A stretch of 64,000 nucleotides of DNA from an uncultured Lachnospiraceae bacterium (GTDB lineage: Bacteria > Bacillota > Clostridia > Lachnospirales > Lachnospiraceae). Below, piece by piece: positions 9,080 through 17,948 of the stretch. The notes beneath the pieces were generated by a model. That model made no database searches. It saw only the letters and a program-made list of their open reading frames with translations, and was not told the origin of the DNA. Position 1 is the stretch's first letter. Each line of letters starts with the position of its first letter. The position numbers and the translations under genes were made by a program. The DNA is taken from positions 1-64,000 of the forward strand of contig CANTEG010000007.1 in assembly GCA_947652735.1 (NCBI GenBank), given 5' to 3'.

Positions 9080-10243
9080 ATGATACAGGTTAATTGCTTA
9101 AATCCTATTGCAGCATGTGGTATGGATTTATTTACGGATAATTATGAAAAGACAGATAACTTTGCAGAGGCAGATGCCGTTCTTGTAAGAAGTGCAGCAA
9201 TGCATGACATGGAGCTTTCAGATAAGCTTGTTGCAGTTGCACGTGCAGGAGCAGGAGTAAATAACATTCCGCTTGATAAGTGTGCTGAAAAAGGTATCGT
9301 TGTATTTAATACACCGGGTGCAAATGCCAATGGTGTTAAGGAGCTTGTTATTGCAGGTATGCTTCTTGCATCCAGAGACCTGATAGGAGGATATAACTGG
9401 GTGAAGGATAACGCAGAAGATGCCAATATTGCAAAGGCTGTTGAAAAGCAAAAATCACAATATGCAGGCTGTGAGGTTTTAGGTAAGAAGCTTGGAGTTA
9501 TAGGCTTGGGTGCAATCGGTGCAAAGGTTGCAAACATAGGATTCAGGCTTGGCATGGAAGTTTATGGATATGACCCATATGTATCGGTTGATGCAGCATG
9601 GAGACTTTCAAGTCATGTAAAGCATATAACAAATGTTGAAGATATATATAAGGAATGTGATTATATAACAATCCATGTTCCTGCACTTGATAACACAAAG
9701 GGTATGCTCAATAAGGATGCTTTTGCAATGATGAAGGATGGAGTTAAGATTCTTAATTTTGCACGTGACATTCTTGTAAATGATGATGATATGTTAGAGG
9801 CTCTTAAAAACGGTAAGGTTGCAAAATATGTTACAGATTTTCCGAATGAAAAAATCGCAGGTGCAGATAATGTTATTACACTTCCTCATCTCGGTGCATC
9901 AACTGCTGAATCTGAGGATAACTGTGCAATTATGGCAGTGAAGCAGATTATGGACTTCATTGAGAATGGTAATATAAAGAATTCCGTTAATTATCCTGCA
10001 TGCGACGCAGGTATATGCTCAGCAGAGTCAAGAATAACAGTATGTCACAAAAATATACCGAACATGATTACACAGTTTACCGGTGCCTTTGCTGCTAAGG
10101 GTATCAATGTATCAGACATGGTAAGCAAGTCAAGAGGAGACTGGGCTTATACGATACTTGACGTAAGTAAAAAGGCAGAAGATGATATTGTGAGTGCAAT
10201 TCAGGCAATTGACGGTGTTGTCAAGGTAAGAGTTGTAAAATAA
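9080..10243 (+). CDS. serA: D-3-phosphoglycerate dehydrogenase
   Basis: NAD-dependent oxidation of 3-phosphoglycerate, the first step of serine synthesis. The 387 residues are the short form. It has a catalytic/substrate domain, a Rossmann fold with GVIGLGAIGAKVA (about residues 138-150), NFARDILVNDDDMLEAL, and the catalytic His in LPHLGASTAE (about residue 270). A single ACT-like domain at about 315-387 (PNMITQFTGAFAAKGINVSDM) may sense serine. GGGAG precedes the ATG. It follows serC in the order common in Clostridia. Confidence 0.93.
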   Translation: MIQVNCLNPIAACGMDLFTDNYEKTDNFAEADAVLVRSAAMHDMELSDKLVAVARAGAGVNNIPLDKCAEKGIVVFNTPGANANGVKELVIAGMLLASRDLIGGYNWVKDNAEDANIAKAVEKQKSQYAGCEVLGKKLGVIGLGAIGAKVANIGFRLGMEVYGYDPYVSVDAAWRLSSHVKHITNVEDIYKECDYITIHVPALDNTKGMLNKDAFAMMKDGVKILNFARDILVNDDDMLEALKNGKVAKYVTDFPNEKIAGADNVITLPHLGASTAESEDNCAIMAVKQIMDFIENGNIKNSVNYPACDAGICSAESRITVCHKNIPNMITQFTGAFAAKGINVSDMVSKSRGDWAYTILDVSKKAEDDIVSAIQAIDGVVKVRVVK

Positions 10244-10316
10244 CGGATAAAATCAACAGGAACATAATTAAATTAAAAAAGTAAAATTTAATTATATGAA
10301 TCGGGAGGACTTATAT

Positions 10317-11402
10317 ATGAGTGAGAAATTAAAGGTTGGTATACTTGGCGGAACCGGAATGGTTGGACAGCGTTTTATTGCATTGCTTGAAAATCATCCG
10401 TGGTTTGAGGTTACAACAATTGCAGCCAGCCCAAGAAGTGCAGGAAAAACTTATGAGGAAGCTGTAGGCGACAGGTGGAAAATGACAACACCTATGCCTG
10501 AGGCTGTGAAAAAGCTGGTTGTATATAACGTAAATGAGGTTGACAAGGTTGCTGCAACAGTTGATTTTGTTTTTTCTGCCGTTGATATGTCAAAAGATGA
10601 AATAAAGGCAATTGAGGAAGCATATGCAAAAACTGAGACTCCTGTTGTGTCAAATAACAGTGCTCACAGATGGACTCCTGATGTTCCTATGGTAGTACCG
10701 GAAATTAATCCGGAACATATGAAGGTGATAGATTTTCAGAAGAAGCGTCTTGGAACAACAAAAGGTTTTGTAGCAGTGAAACCAAATTGTTCGATTCAAT
10801 CCTACGCACCTGTGCTTACTGCATGGAAAGAGTTTGAGCCGTATGAGGTTGTTGCAACAACCTATCAGGCTATTTCGGGGGCAGGTAAAACATTTAAGGA
10901 TTGGCCTGAAATGGAAGGAAATATAATTCCTTTCATTGGCGGGGAGGAAGAAAAATCTGAGAAAGAGCCACTTAGAATATGGGGTGAAATCAAGGACGGT
11001 GTTATTGTTCCTGCAGAAAGTCCGAAGATTACATGTCAGTGTATAAGAGTTCCTGTGCTTAATGGACATACAGCAGCAGTGTTTGTTAAGTTCAAGAAAA
11101 ATCCTACAAAGGAACAGCTTATTGAAAAGCTTACAAGCTTTAAGGGAGTTCCGCAGGAGTTAGGTCTTCCAAGTGCACCAAAGCAGTTTATACAGTACAT
11201 GGAGGATGACAACAGACCACAGGTAACACTTGATGTGGATTTTGAAAACGGAATGGGTGTAAGTGTTGGACGTATTCGTGAGGACAGCATATACGATTGG
11301 AAGTTTGTAGGTCTTTCCCACAATACGGTAAGAGGTGCCGCAGGTGGTGCAGTTCTTTGTGCAGAATTGCTTAAAGCACAGGGATATATTGAAAAAAAAT
11401 AA
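10317..11402 (+). CDS. asd: Aspartate-semialdehyde dehydrogenase, archaeal/fungal type
   Basis: Reduces aspartyl phosphate to aspartate semialdehyde, leading to lysine/diaminopimelate, threonine and methionine. The 361-residue protein has LGGTGMVGQRFIALL for NADP near its start and the catalytic Cys158 in KPNCSIQSYAPVL; the NCSIQ form marks the archaeal/fungal-type enzymes. HWRTPDV and GHTAAVFVKF are also family-like. The in-frame ATG at 10296 lies ahead of the GGGAGG site (10303-10308), so the ATG at 10317 is the better start. The unusual enzyme type relative to the E. coli form is known in some Clostridia. Confidence 0.92.
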   Translation: MSEKLKVGILGGTGMVGQRFIALLENHPWFEVTTIAASPRSAGKTYEEAVGDRWKMTTPMPEAVKKLVVYNVNEVDKVAATVDFVFSAVDMSKDEIKAIEEAYAKTETPVVSNNSAHRWTPDVPMVVPEINPEHMKVIDFQKKRLGTTKGFVAVKPNCSIQSYAPVLTAWKEFEPYEVVATTYQAISGAGKTFKDWPEMEGNIIPFIGGEEEKSEKEPLRIWGEIKDGVIVPAESPKITCQCIRVPVLNGHTAAVFVKFKKNPTKEQLIEKLTSFKGVPQELGLPSAPKQFIQYMEDDNRPQVTLDVDFENGMGVSVGRIREDSIYDWKFVGLSHNTVRGAAGGAVLCAELLKAQGYIEKK

Positions 11403-11475
11403 AAAATATGATAATATACTACTAATTTTCGAGGGAATAACGAAGACAAATGTATTGAGGAGGGAATTTTTTAAC

Positions 11476-12042
11476 ATGAAGAAGTTAGTGCTTGTAACAT
11501 CCCCACCAGCGTGTGGAAAGACATTTATTTCCAGAAAGCTTGCGAAGGCTCTTACAAACTGTGTGTATCTTGACAAGGATACATTAATTGTGCTTTCTAA
11601 GCAGATATTCAAGGTAGCAGGAGAGGAGTACAATCGTTCTTCTGATTTCTTCCAAAGGGAAATTAGAGACTACGAATATTACGCAGTGTTGGATTTTGCA
11701 TTTGAAGCACTGGAATATAATGATACGGTTTTGATTAATGCTCCTTTTACGGATGAAATCAGAGATGATGAATATTTAGATAAGCTTAGAGGAAAGCTTA
11801 AGGAAAAAGATGCAGAGCTTTTTGTAGTTTGGGTACACACAGATGTTGAGGTTTGCCATCAGAGAATGATTAAACGTGCATCTGACCGTGATTCATGGAA
11901 GCTTGCAAATTGGGACGAGTATATTTCAACCCAAAATTTCAAACAGCCGGATAACATTCCGGAGCTTTTTGTATTTAACAACTCGTCAGAGGAGGATTAC
12001 AAGAAATCTATAGATTCTGCTGTTAAGGCAATCAGAGGCTAA
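11476..12042 (+). CDS. P-loop kinase-like protein (AAA_33 / zeta-like fold)
   Basis: The 188-residue product begins KKLVLVTSPPACGKTFISRKLA, a Walker A loop in the style of small nucleoside or shikimate-type kinases. It continues with a likely lid segment (VCHQRMIKRASDRDSWKLANWDEY) with clustered arginines for phosphate contact. The ATG at 11476 follows GAGGAGGG (about 11457-11464); longer frames upstream overlap asd and lack this site. The substrate cannot be read from sequence. It lies between asd and the DUF1015 gene, probably in the same transcript. Confidence 0.72.
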   Translation: MKKLVLVTSPPACGKTFISRKLAKALTNCVYLDKDTLIVLSKQIFKVAGEEYNRSSDFFQREIRDYEYYAVLDFAFEALEYNDTVLINAPFTDEIRDDEYLDKLRGKLKEKDAELFVVWVHTDVEVCHQRMIKRASDRDSWKLANWDEYISTQNFKQPDNIPELFVFNNSSEEDYKKSIDSAVKAIRG

Positions 12043-12079
12043 TTGCTAAATAAAAGATAAAGATTAGGAGAAAATTCGG

Positions 12080-13312
12080 ATGGCAATAATTAAACCATTT
12101 TTGGCATTTAGACCGGGAAAAGATATTGTAAATAAAGTGGCAGCACTTCCCTATGATGTTTATAACCGTAAGGAAGCAAAGGAAGTAGTAAAGAATAACC
12201 CATTATCGTTCCTGAGAATCGACAGGGCAGAGACTGCATTTGATGACTCTGTTGATACGTATGCACCTTGTGTATATGATAAGGCAAAAGAGCTGTTGGA
12301 TGACATGATAAGCAAAAAGGAATATATACAGGATGAAAAGCCTATGTATTATGTGTACGAGCTTATTATGGACGGACGCAGCCAGACAGGTATAGTTGCG
12401 TGTGCATCTATTGACGATTACATAAATGGGGTTATAAAAAAGCATGAGAATACAAGAGCAGACAAAGAGTTGGACAGAATAACCCATGTGGATACGTGTG
12501 ATGCCCAGACTGGTCCGATTTTTCTTGCTTACAGGGCACAGGAATCTATAGATATTGTTGTTGATAAAATTAAATCAGAAGAACCTGAATACAGCTTTGT
12601 ATCAGAGGATGGAATAGCACACAATGTATGGCTTATTGCCAGGGATGAAGATATAAAACAAATTGAAAAAGCATTTTCGGATATGTCGCAAATTTATATT
12701 GCAGACGGTCACCATAGGGCGGCATCTGCAATTAAAGTTGGATTAAAGAGAAGAAATGAGGCAACCATTTGTGACGAAAATGCAGAATATAATTTCTTTT
12801 TGTCTGTATTATTTCCTGACAATCAGCTTAAGATATTGCCGTATAACAGAGTTGTAAGTGACTTGAATGGATATAATAAAGATGAATTTATGAAAGAAAT
12901 ATCGTTACACTTTACTGTTGAAAAGGTTGATAACCCTTTTTCACCTGACAGAAAATGTACCTTTGGTATGTATCTTGAGGGAAGCTGGTATAAGCTTACG
13001 GCAAACGACGAGATAAAATCTGATGACCCCGTTTTAGGCTTAGATGTATCAATATTACAGGATTATTTGCTTTGTCCTGTTCTTGGAATTAAAGATCCGA
13101 GAGTTGACAGCCGCATTGATTTTGTAGGTGGAATCAGAGGTCTTAATGAGCTGGAAAGACGTGCTGATTCGGACATGAAGGTTGCCTTTTCCATGTATCC
13201 TACATCAATTAAGGAATTGTTTGATGTTGCAGATGCAGGAATGTTAATGCCTCCTAAATCCACATGGTTTGAACCTAAACTTAGAAGCGGAATATTTATC
13301 CATAAACTGTAG
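12080..13312 (+). CDS. DUF1015 family protein, possible serine-related phosphotransferase
   Basis: The 410 residues match the DUF1015 family by start (IKPFLAFRPGKDIVNKVAALPYDVY) and by the central IYIADGHHRAASA. The DGHHR motif (Asp209-Arg213) resembles the phosphate-binding motif of ParB/sulfiredoxin-fold nucleotide enzymes, including ADP-dependent free-serine kinase SerK. In many Clostridia this family sits next to serC-serA, as here with asd and a kinase between. A role in serine phosphorylation or serine sensing is inference only. The ATG at 12080 has TTAGGAG upstream; glgB follows after 14 bases. Confidence 0.75.
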   Translation: MAIIKPFLAFRPGKDIVNKVAALPYDVYNRKEAKEVVKNNPLSFLRIDRAETAFDDSVDTYAPCVYDKAKELLDDMISKKEYIQDEKPMYYVYELIMDGRSQTGIVACASIDDYINGVIKKHENTRADKELDRITHVDTCDAQTGPIFLAYRAQESIDIVVDKIKSEEPEYSFVSEDGIAHNVWLIARDEDIKQIEKAFSDMSQIYIADGHHRAASAIKVGLKRRNEATICDENAEYNFFLSVLFPDNQLKILPYNRVVSDLNGYNKDEFMKEISLHFTVEKVDNPFSPDRKCTFGMYLEGSWYKLTANDEIKSDDPVLGLDVSILQDYLLCPVLGIKDPRVDSRIDFVGGIRGLNELERRADSDMKVAFSMYPTSIKELFDVADAGMLMPPKSTWFEPKLRSGIFIHKL

Positions 13313-13326
13313 GGGAGGAGAAAAGT

Positions 13327-15534
13327 ATGTCCAAAAGAAAAGAAGTGTTTGCAATAAACTGGATGGAAGTTGATGCTATTGTTTCAGGCAGACATAACAA
13401 TCCACATCACATTCTTGGTATGCATGAATGTATAGATGACGTATATATAAATGTGTATCTTCCGGATGCGAAGGTAGTTACTGCCATTGACTCCTCATCG
13501 GGTAAAAAATATACCCTTGTATCAGAACGGGTAGAAGGTTTCTTCTCGGTTGTTATAAAAAACAGACGGAGCTTTTCATACAAGCTCAATGTAAAGTTTA
13601 ATAGCGGCGAGGAAATTACTTATATTGATCCGTATATTTTTGAGCCAGTGATTGACCCTATAGACGTCAGCCTTTTTAATGAGGGCAAGCATTATAAAAT
13701 ATATGAAAAAATGGGAGCACATGCAATGACAGTTGATGGTGTTGCAGGTGTGTTATTTTCCGTTTGGGCACCCAATGCAGAGAGGGTATCTGTAGTAGGC
13801 AATTTTAATAATTGGGATGGCAGAAGACATCCGATGAGAAAGCTGGATTATTCAGGAATATTTGAGCTTTTTATACCGGGAAAGTATATTGGAGAGATAT
13901 ATAAGTACGAGGTATGTTCTAAGTCCGGCAATGTATTTATGAAAAGTGATCCGTATGCATTTTCCAGTGAGGTAAGACCTGCAAATGCGTCGAAAATAGT
14001 TGATCTTAGCTACAAGTGGAAAGACAGTGCATGGATGTCAAACCGCGAAAAGACAAACAAGGTAAGCAAGCCCATATCAATCTATGAAATGCATCTCGGT
14101 GCATGGAAGAAGCCGGATGATGGACGTGAGTTTTACGGATACAGGGATATTGCTGTTAATCTGGCAGACTACCTGAATATGATGAATTATAATTATGTTG
14201 AGCTGATGCCGATTATGGAACATCCGTATGACCCTTCATGGGGCTATCAGGTTACGGGATATTATGCACCTACCTCAAGATATGGGGATCCTACAGATTT
14301 TATGTATTTTGTTGATTATCTTCATGGAAAGGGTATCGGTGTCATTATTGACTGGGTGCCTGCACACTTTCCTAAGGATGCCCACGGACTCGGTAACTTT
14401 GACGGTACACATTTATATGAGCATGAGGACCCAAGAAAAGGGGAACATCCGCATTGGGGGACTTATATATTTAATTATGGAAGAAATGAGGTTAGAAATT
14501 TCCTTGTTGCAAATGCTCTTTACTGGGCAGAAAAATATCATGTTGACGGTATAAGAATGGATGCGGTTGCGTCCATGCTTTATCTTGATTATGGCAGAGA
14601 AAATGGACAGTGGATTCCAAATGAATATGGCGGAAATGAAAACTTTGAGGCGATTGACTTTATAAAAGAAGTTAACAGGAAAATGCATGAAGATTACAAG
14701 GGAGTAATGATGATTGCAGAGGAGTCTACGGCATGGCCGATGATGACCCATCCTGTAGAAGAAGGCGGACTTGGTTTTGATTTCAAGTGGAACATGGGAT
14801 GGATGAACGATTTCCTCGGATATATTCAGCTTGATCCGCTTTACAGAAAATATCATCATAATGAGCTTACTTTCAGCATGGTATATGAATACAGCGAGAA
14901 TTTTATGCTTGTGCTTTCCCATGATGAGGTTGTACATGAAAAGGGTTCCATGATTAGTAAGATGCCTGGCGGTTATGAGGATAAATTTTCCAACCTTCGT
15001 GTCGCATATGGCTATATGATGACACATCCGGGCAAAAAGCTTTTGTTCATGGGACAGGAGATAGCACAATTTGCAGAATTTAATGAGGCACAGGAGGTTG
15101 ACTGGTCCTTATTCGAGTTTGATGCCCATGTTTTTATGCAGGGATATGTGAAGGAGCTTAACAACCTGTATCAAACAGAACCTGCACTTTATGAGCTTGA
15201 TGGAAATCCAGACGGATTTTGCTGGCTAAACAACAGCAGTGCAAATGCAAGTCTGCTGTCATTTATCAGGCAGGGTAAGAAAGCAGAAGACACCCTTGTT
15301 GTTATATGTAATTTTACACCGATTGAACATAAGGCTTATAAACTGGGGGTTCCGTCAGGCGGAAAATGGCAGGAGATATTCTCCAGTGACAATGCAAGAT
15401 ATGGCGGTGAGGGAAGAAACAATAAAGCTGCTAAGCAGGCTAAAAAGGAAGACTGCGATGGTCAGGAACATTATATATCTGTAAATGTACCACCACTCTC
15501 AATCAGTGTATTTAAGAAAAAGATTATCAAATAA
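13327..15534 (+). CDS. glgB: 1,4-alpha-glucan branching enzyme
   Basis: Transfers alpha-1,4 chains to alpha-1,6 positions in glycogen. The 735 residues have an N-terminal module (DAIVSGRHNNPHHILGMH), a CBM48 domain (VWAPNAERVSVVGNFNNWDG, about residues 142-162), then a GH13 barrel. Catalytic candidates are the nucleophile Asp412 in IRMDAVASML and Glu465 in MIAEESTAWP, with LSHDEVVHEKGS for the transition-state Asp. The C-terminal beta domain ends with PLSISVFK. GGGGAGGAG precedes the ATG. No glgA/glgC lies nearby; a terminator follows. Confidence 0.95.
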   Translation: MSKRKEVFAINWMEVDAIVSGRHNNPHHILGMHECIDDVYINVYLPDAKVVTAIDSSSGKKYTLVSERVEGFFSVVIKNRRSFSYKLNVKFNSGEEITYIDPYIFEPVIDPIDVSLFNEGKHYKIYEKMGAHAMTVDGVAGVLFSVWAPNAERVSVVGNFNNWDGRRHPMRKLDYSGIFELFIPGKYIGEIYKYEVCSKSGNVFMKSDPYAFSSEVRPANASKIVDLSYKWKDSAWMSNREKTNKVSKPISIYEMHLGAWKKPDDGREFYGYRDIAVNLADYLNMMNYNYVELMPIMEHPYDPSWGYQVTGYYAPTSRYGDPTDFMYFVDYLHGKGIGVIIDWVPAHFPKDAHGLGNFDGTHLYEHEDPRKGEHPHWGTYIFNYGRNEVRNFLVANALYWAEKYHVDGIRMDAVASMLYLDYGRENGQWIPNEYGGNENFEAIDFIKEVNRKMHEDYKGVMMIAEESTAWPMMTHPVEEGGLGFDFKWNMGWMNDFLGYIQLDPLYRKYHHNELTFSMVYEYSENFMLVLSHDEVVHEKGSMISKMPGGYEDKFSNLRVAYGYMMTHPGKKLLFMGQEIAQFAEFNEAQEVDWSLFEFDAHVFMQGYVKELNNLYQTEPALYELDGNPDGFCWLNNSSANASLLSFIRQGKKAEDTLVVICNFTPIEHKAYKLGVPSGGKWQEIFSSDNARYGGEGRNNKAAKQAKKEDCDGQEHYISVNVPPLSISVFKKKIIK

Positions 15535-15550
15535 ATTTTTGGGCGAAAAT

Positions 15551-15587
15551 AACCGGGAGACTGCCAGACAGGTGGACTCTCGGTTTT
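15551..15587 (+). terminator. Rho-independent terminator after glgB
   Basis: AACCGGGAG pairs with CTCTCGGTT around a loop of about 18 bases and is followed by TTTTTG. It lies 16 bases after the glgB stop and closes the serine/asd/glgB transcription unit. Confidence 0.75.
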
Positions 15588-15615
15588 TGTAAGTTGAAAA
15601 TAAGGAGGTAGGTGT

Positions 15616-15999
15616 ATGAGGATAGAACACGTTGCCATGTACGTGAATGATTTAGATGGAACGAGAGAATTTTTTGAAAAATATATGGGTGCATCGTCAA
15701 ATACTATGTATCACAACAAAACGACCAACTTTAAATCGTATTTCCTTACGTTTGACGGTGGAGCAAGATTAGAAATTATGAATAAGCCAGATATGGATGA
15801 TGCAGAGAAGTCCCTTAACAGAACAGGATTTGTACATATTGCATTTAGTGTAGGCAGTAAAGATAAGGTTGATTTGTTGACGGCACAGTTAAAAAATGGC
15901 GGATATGACGTTATTAGTGGTCCAAGAACAACAGGGGATGGATACTACGAAAGCTGTATTGTTGCGATTGAGGGAAACCAGATAGAGATAACGGTATAG
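15616..15999 (+). CDS. VOC superfamily protein (glyoxalase-like)
   Basis: The 127-residue protein has the two beta-alpha-beta-beta-beta modules of the vicinal-oxygen-chelate fold: MRIEHVAMYVNDLDGTREFFEKYMG at the start, GGARLEIM in the middle, TGFVHIAFSVGSKDKVDLL, and EIEITV at the end. Metal ligand candidates are His5, Glu55 and His78 with a C-terminal Glu. It could be a lactoylglutathione lyase-like, methylmalonyl-CoA epimerase-like or resistance-type protein; the substrate is not readable. AAGGAGGT precedes the ATG. Confidence 0.8.
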   Translation: MRIEHVAMYVNDLDGTREFFEKYMGASSNTMYHNKTTNFKSYFLTFDGGARLEIMNKPDMDDAEKSLNRTGFVHIAFSVGSKDKVDLLTAQLKNGGYDVISGPRTTGDGYYESCIVAIEGNQIEITV

Positions 16000-16047
16000 G
16001 AATTTTATAATGGAAACTTTATGCAGTATAAAATATAAGGAGGCATT

Positions 16048-16908
16048 ATGCTGATAGCAGATTTAAAGGATATTGACAAATCAAAGATAGACATTTATCT
16101 TGAAAAGCTTCTTGACTGGCTTGTGGACAAGGCATTTGATATAGGAATCGCATTGGTTTTTATTTTCCTCGGAACAAAGCTTGTAAAGCTTCTCATAAAA
16201 ATGCTAAAACGGTCCTTTACCAAGGCAGGTATGGAAAGCAGTGTGCTTGGATTTTTGATATCACTGATAAAGGGAGCACTTTATGCGGTAGTATTTATTA
16301 TGGCAGCGGCAATAATGGGATTTCAGGTGACTTCACTGGTGACTATACTTGGTACGGCAAGTCTGGCAATCGGTCTTGCCCTACAGGGAAGTCTTGCCAA
16401 TTTTGCAGGTGGCGTACTGATTCTTCTCATGAAACCTTTCAGGGTTGGTGATTACATTATTGAAAATGACAAAGGGTGTGAGGGAGAGGTTGTATCAATT
16501 GATATTTTTTATACAAAGCTTAAGACCTACGATAACAAAATTGTCGTTATTCCAAACGGGAACATTACGGCAAATTCCCTGATTAATCTGACGGCTGAGA
16601 GTGTAAGAAAGCTGGATATCACCGTGGGAGTAGCCTACGATTCTGACATACGGCTTGTTAAGACGGTACTGGACGGCATTATTAAAGCAAATGAATATTA
16701 TGAGGAAAGTGAAGAGGCAAATGTATTTGTGAGCTCATTTGGGGAAAGTGCCATTATTATGGGGGTACGTTTTTACGTAAAGACAGAGAACTACTGGCAG
16801 GCAAAATGGGATGTGACAGAACAGATAAAGCTTGAGTTTGACCGTAATAATATTTCAATTCCATATAATCAGTTAGAGGTTAAAGTGACACATTCTAATG
16901 ATGAGTAG
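16048..16908 (+). CDS. mscS: Small-conductance mechanosensitive channel
   Basis: A membrane channel that opens on membrane tension to release solutes at hypo-osmotic shock. The 286 residues have a membrane start with about three helices (residues 28-48, 65-90, 93-115), the pore-lining TM3 with LGTASLAIGLALQGSLANFAGGVLILLMKPFRVGDYI, a beta domain with VVIPNGNITANSLINLT, and an alpha/beta C-terminal domain ending at SIPYNQLEV. AAGGAGG precedes the ATG. It is a standalone gene between VOC and cysK. Confidence 0.92.
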   Translation: MLIADLKDIDKSKIDIYLEKLLDWLVDKAFDIGIALVFIFLGTKLVKLLIKMLKRSFTKAGMESSVLGFLISLIKGALYAVVFIMAAAIMGFQVTSLVTILGTASLAIGLALQGSLANFAGGVLILLMKPFRVGDYIIENDKGCEGEVVSIDIFYTKLKTYDNKIVVIPNGNITANSLINLTAESVRKLDITVGVAYDSDIRLVKTVLDGIIKANEYYEESEEANVFVSSFGESAIIMGVRFYVKTENYWQAKWDVTEQIKLEFDRNNISIPYNQLEVKVTHSNDE

Positions 16909-16933
16909 TAGTTGCTAACAAAATAAAAAAATT

Positions 16934-16962
16934 AGTACATCTTACCAAAATAGTGGTATAAT
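16934..16962 (+). promoter_or_regulatory. Promoter for cysK (extended -10)
   Basis: TATAAT at 16957-16962 is preceded by TGG, giving an extended -10. AGTACA at 16934-16939 is a weak -35 with 17-base spacing. The cysK start is 35 bases downstream of the -10. No cysteine operator was identified. Confidence 0.6.
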
Positions 16963-16996
16963 GTCTTAGAAAAAATAAAAAAGAGGCAGAATAACT

Positions 16997-17902
16997 ATGT
17001 ATTACAATAACATATTAGATTTAATTGGAGAGACACCACTTATGTGTCTGAAAGAAACGACAGGACTGAACATATATGCAAAGGCAGAATTTTTAAATCC
17101 GGGTGGAAGCATCAAGGATAGAATTGCGAAGAACATGTTAGAGGTGGCTGAGCGTGAGGGAAAGCTGAAACCGGGAATGACAATCATTGAGCCGACAAGC
17201 GGTAACACAGGCATCGGGCTTGCACTTTGTGGTGTAAGAAAGGGCTATAAGGTTATTATTGTTATGCCTGAGAATATGAGTGAGGAACGAAAGAAGATTA
17301 TTAAGGCGCTTGGTGCCGAACTGGTTTTGACGGAGCCAAAGTTAAGCATAGGCGGTTCCGTTGATGAGGCAACCAGACTTTGCAAACAGGATCCAGAAAA
17401 GTATTTTATGCCGCAGCAGTTTGAAAATCCGGCAAATCCGGACATACACTATAAAACTACGGCAGTGGAGCTTGCAAATCAGCTTGGAAAGACGATTGAC
17501 GTTTATGTTTCGGGGATTGGAAGCGGAGGCACGCTTGCAGGAGTATCCAAGTATCTTTTGGAGAAAAATCCTGACACAAAGATTGTTGCAGTTGAACCAA
17601 AGAATGTATCGGCACTTTTGGGTGACGAGCCGGGACTGCATCAGATACAGGGAATCGGGGATGGGTTTATACCTGCCATCCTTGATACCAAAATTATAAC
17701 GGATATTGTTGAGGTTACGGATGACGATGCAATCAATACGGCAAGAGAGCTTGCAAGGGTTCAGGGACTGCTTGTGGGAACATCCTCAGGTGCCAATGTA
17801 TGGGCAGCAATGGAGATGGCAAAAAAATACGGCTCTGACAAGGTGATAGCAACAATACTTCCTGACAGGGTTGAGAGATATTTCAGTACATCTCTTATAT
17901 AA
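16997..17902 (+). CDS. cysK: Cysteine synthase (O-acetylserine sulfhydrylase)
   Basis: PLP enzyme making cysteine from O-acetylserine and sulfide. The 301 residues show Lys40 in NPGGSIKDRIAKNML as the PLP lysine, PTSGNTGIGLALCG for substrate, the phosphate loop GIGSGGTLAG (about 176-185), and GTSSGANVWAA near residue 265. The length and motifs fit CysK rather than CysM. The leader has its own promoter. The ribosome binding site (AGAGGC) is weak. The product links to the serine genes upstream by pathway, but cysE is not in this window. Confidence 0.93.
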   Translation: MYYNNILDLIGETPLMCLKETTGLNIYAKAEFLNPGGSIKDRIAKNMLEVAEREGKLKPGMTIIEPTSGNTGIGLALCGVRKGYKVIIVMPENMSEERKKIIKALGAELVLTEPKLSIGGSVDEATRLCKQDPEKYFMPQQFENPANPDIHYKTTAVELANQLGKTIDVYVSGIGSGGTLAGVSKYLLEKNPDTKIVAVEPKNVSALLGDEPGLHQIQGIGDGFIPAILDTKIITDIVEVTDDDAINTARELARVQGLLVGTSSGANVWAAMEMAKKYGSDKVIATILPDRVERYFSTSLI

Positions 17903-17948
17903 AAAGTAATTTTTCATAATACTATTTGTGATATGGAGGTTTTATAAA

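Noticed and set aside
17913-17940. Zur-box-like sequence (TCATAAT...ATTTGTGA) before the CobW genes
   Set aside because: The arms are imperfect and the spacing is three bases longer than the Bacillus Zur box; too weak to list as a site.
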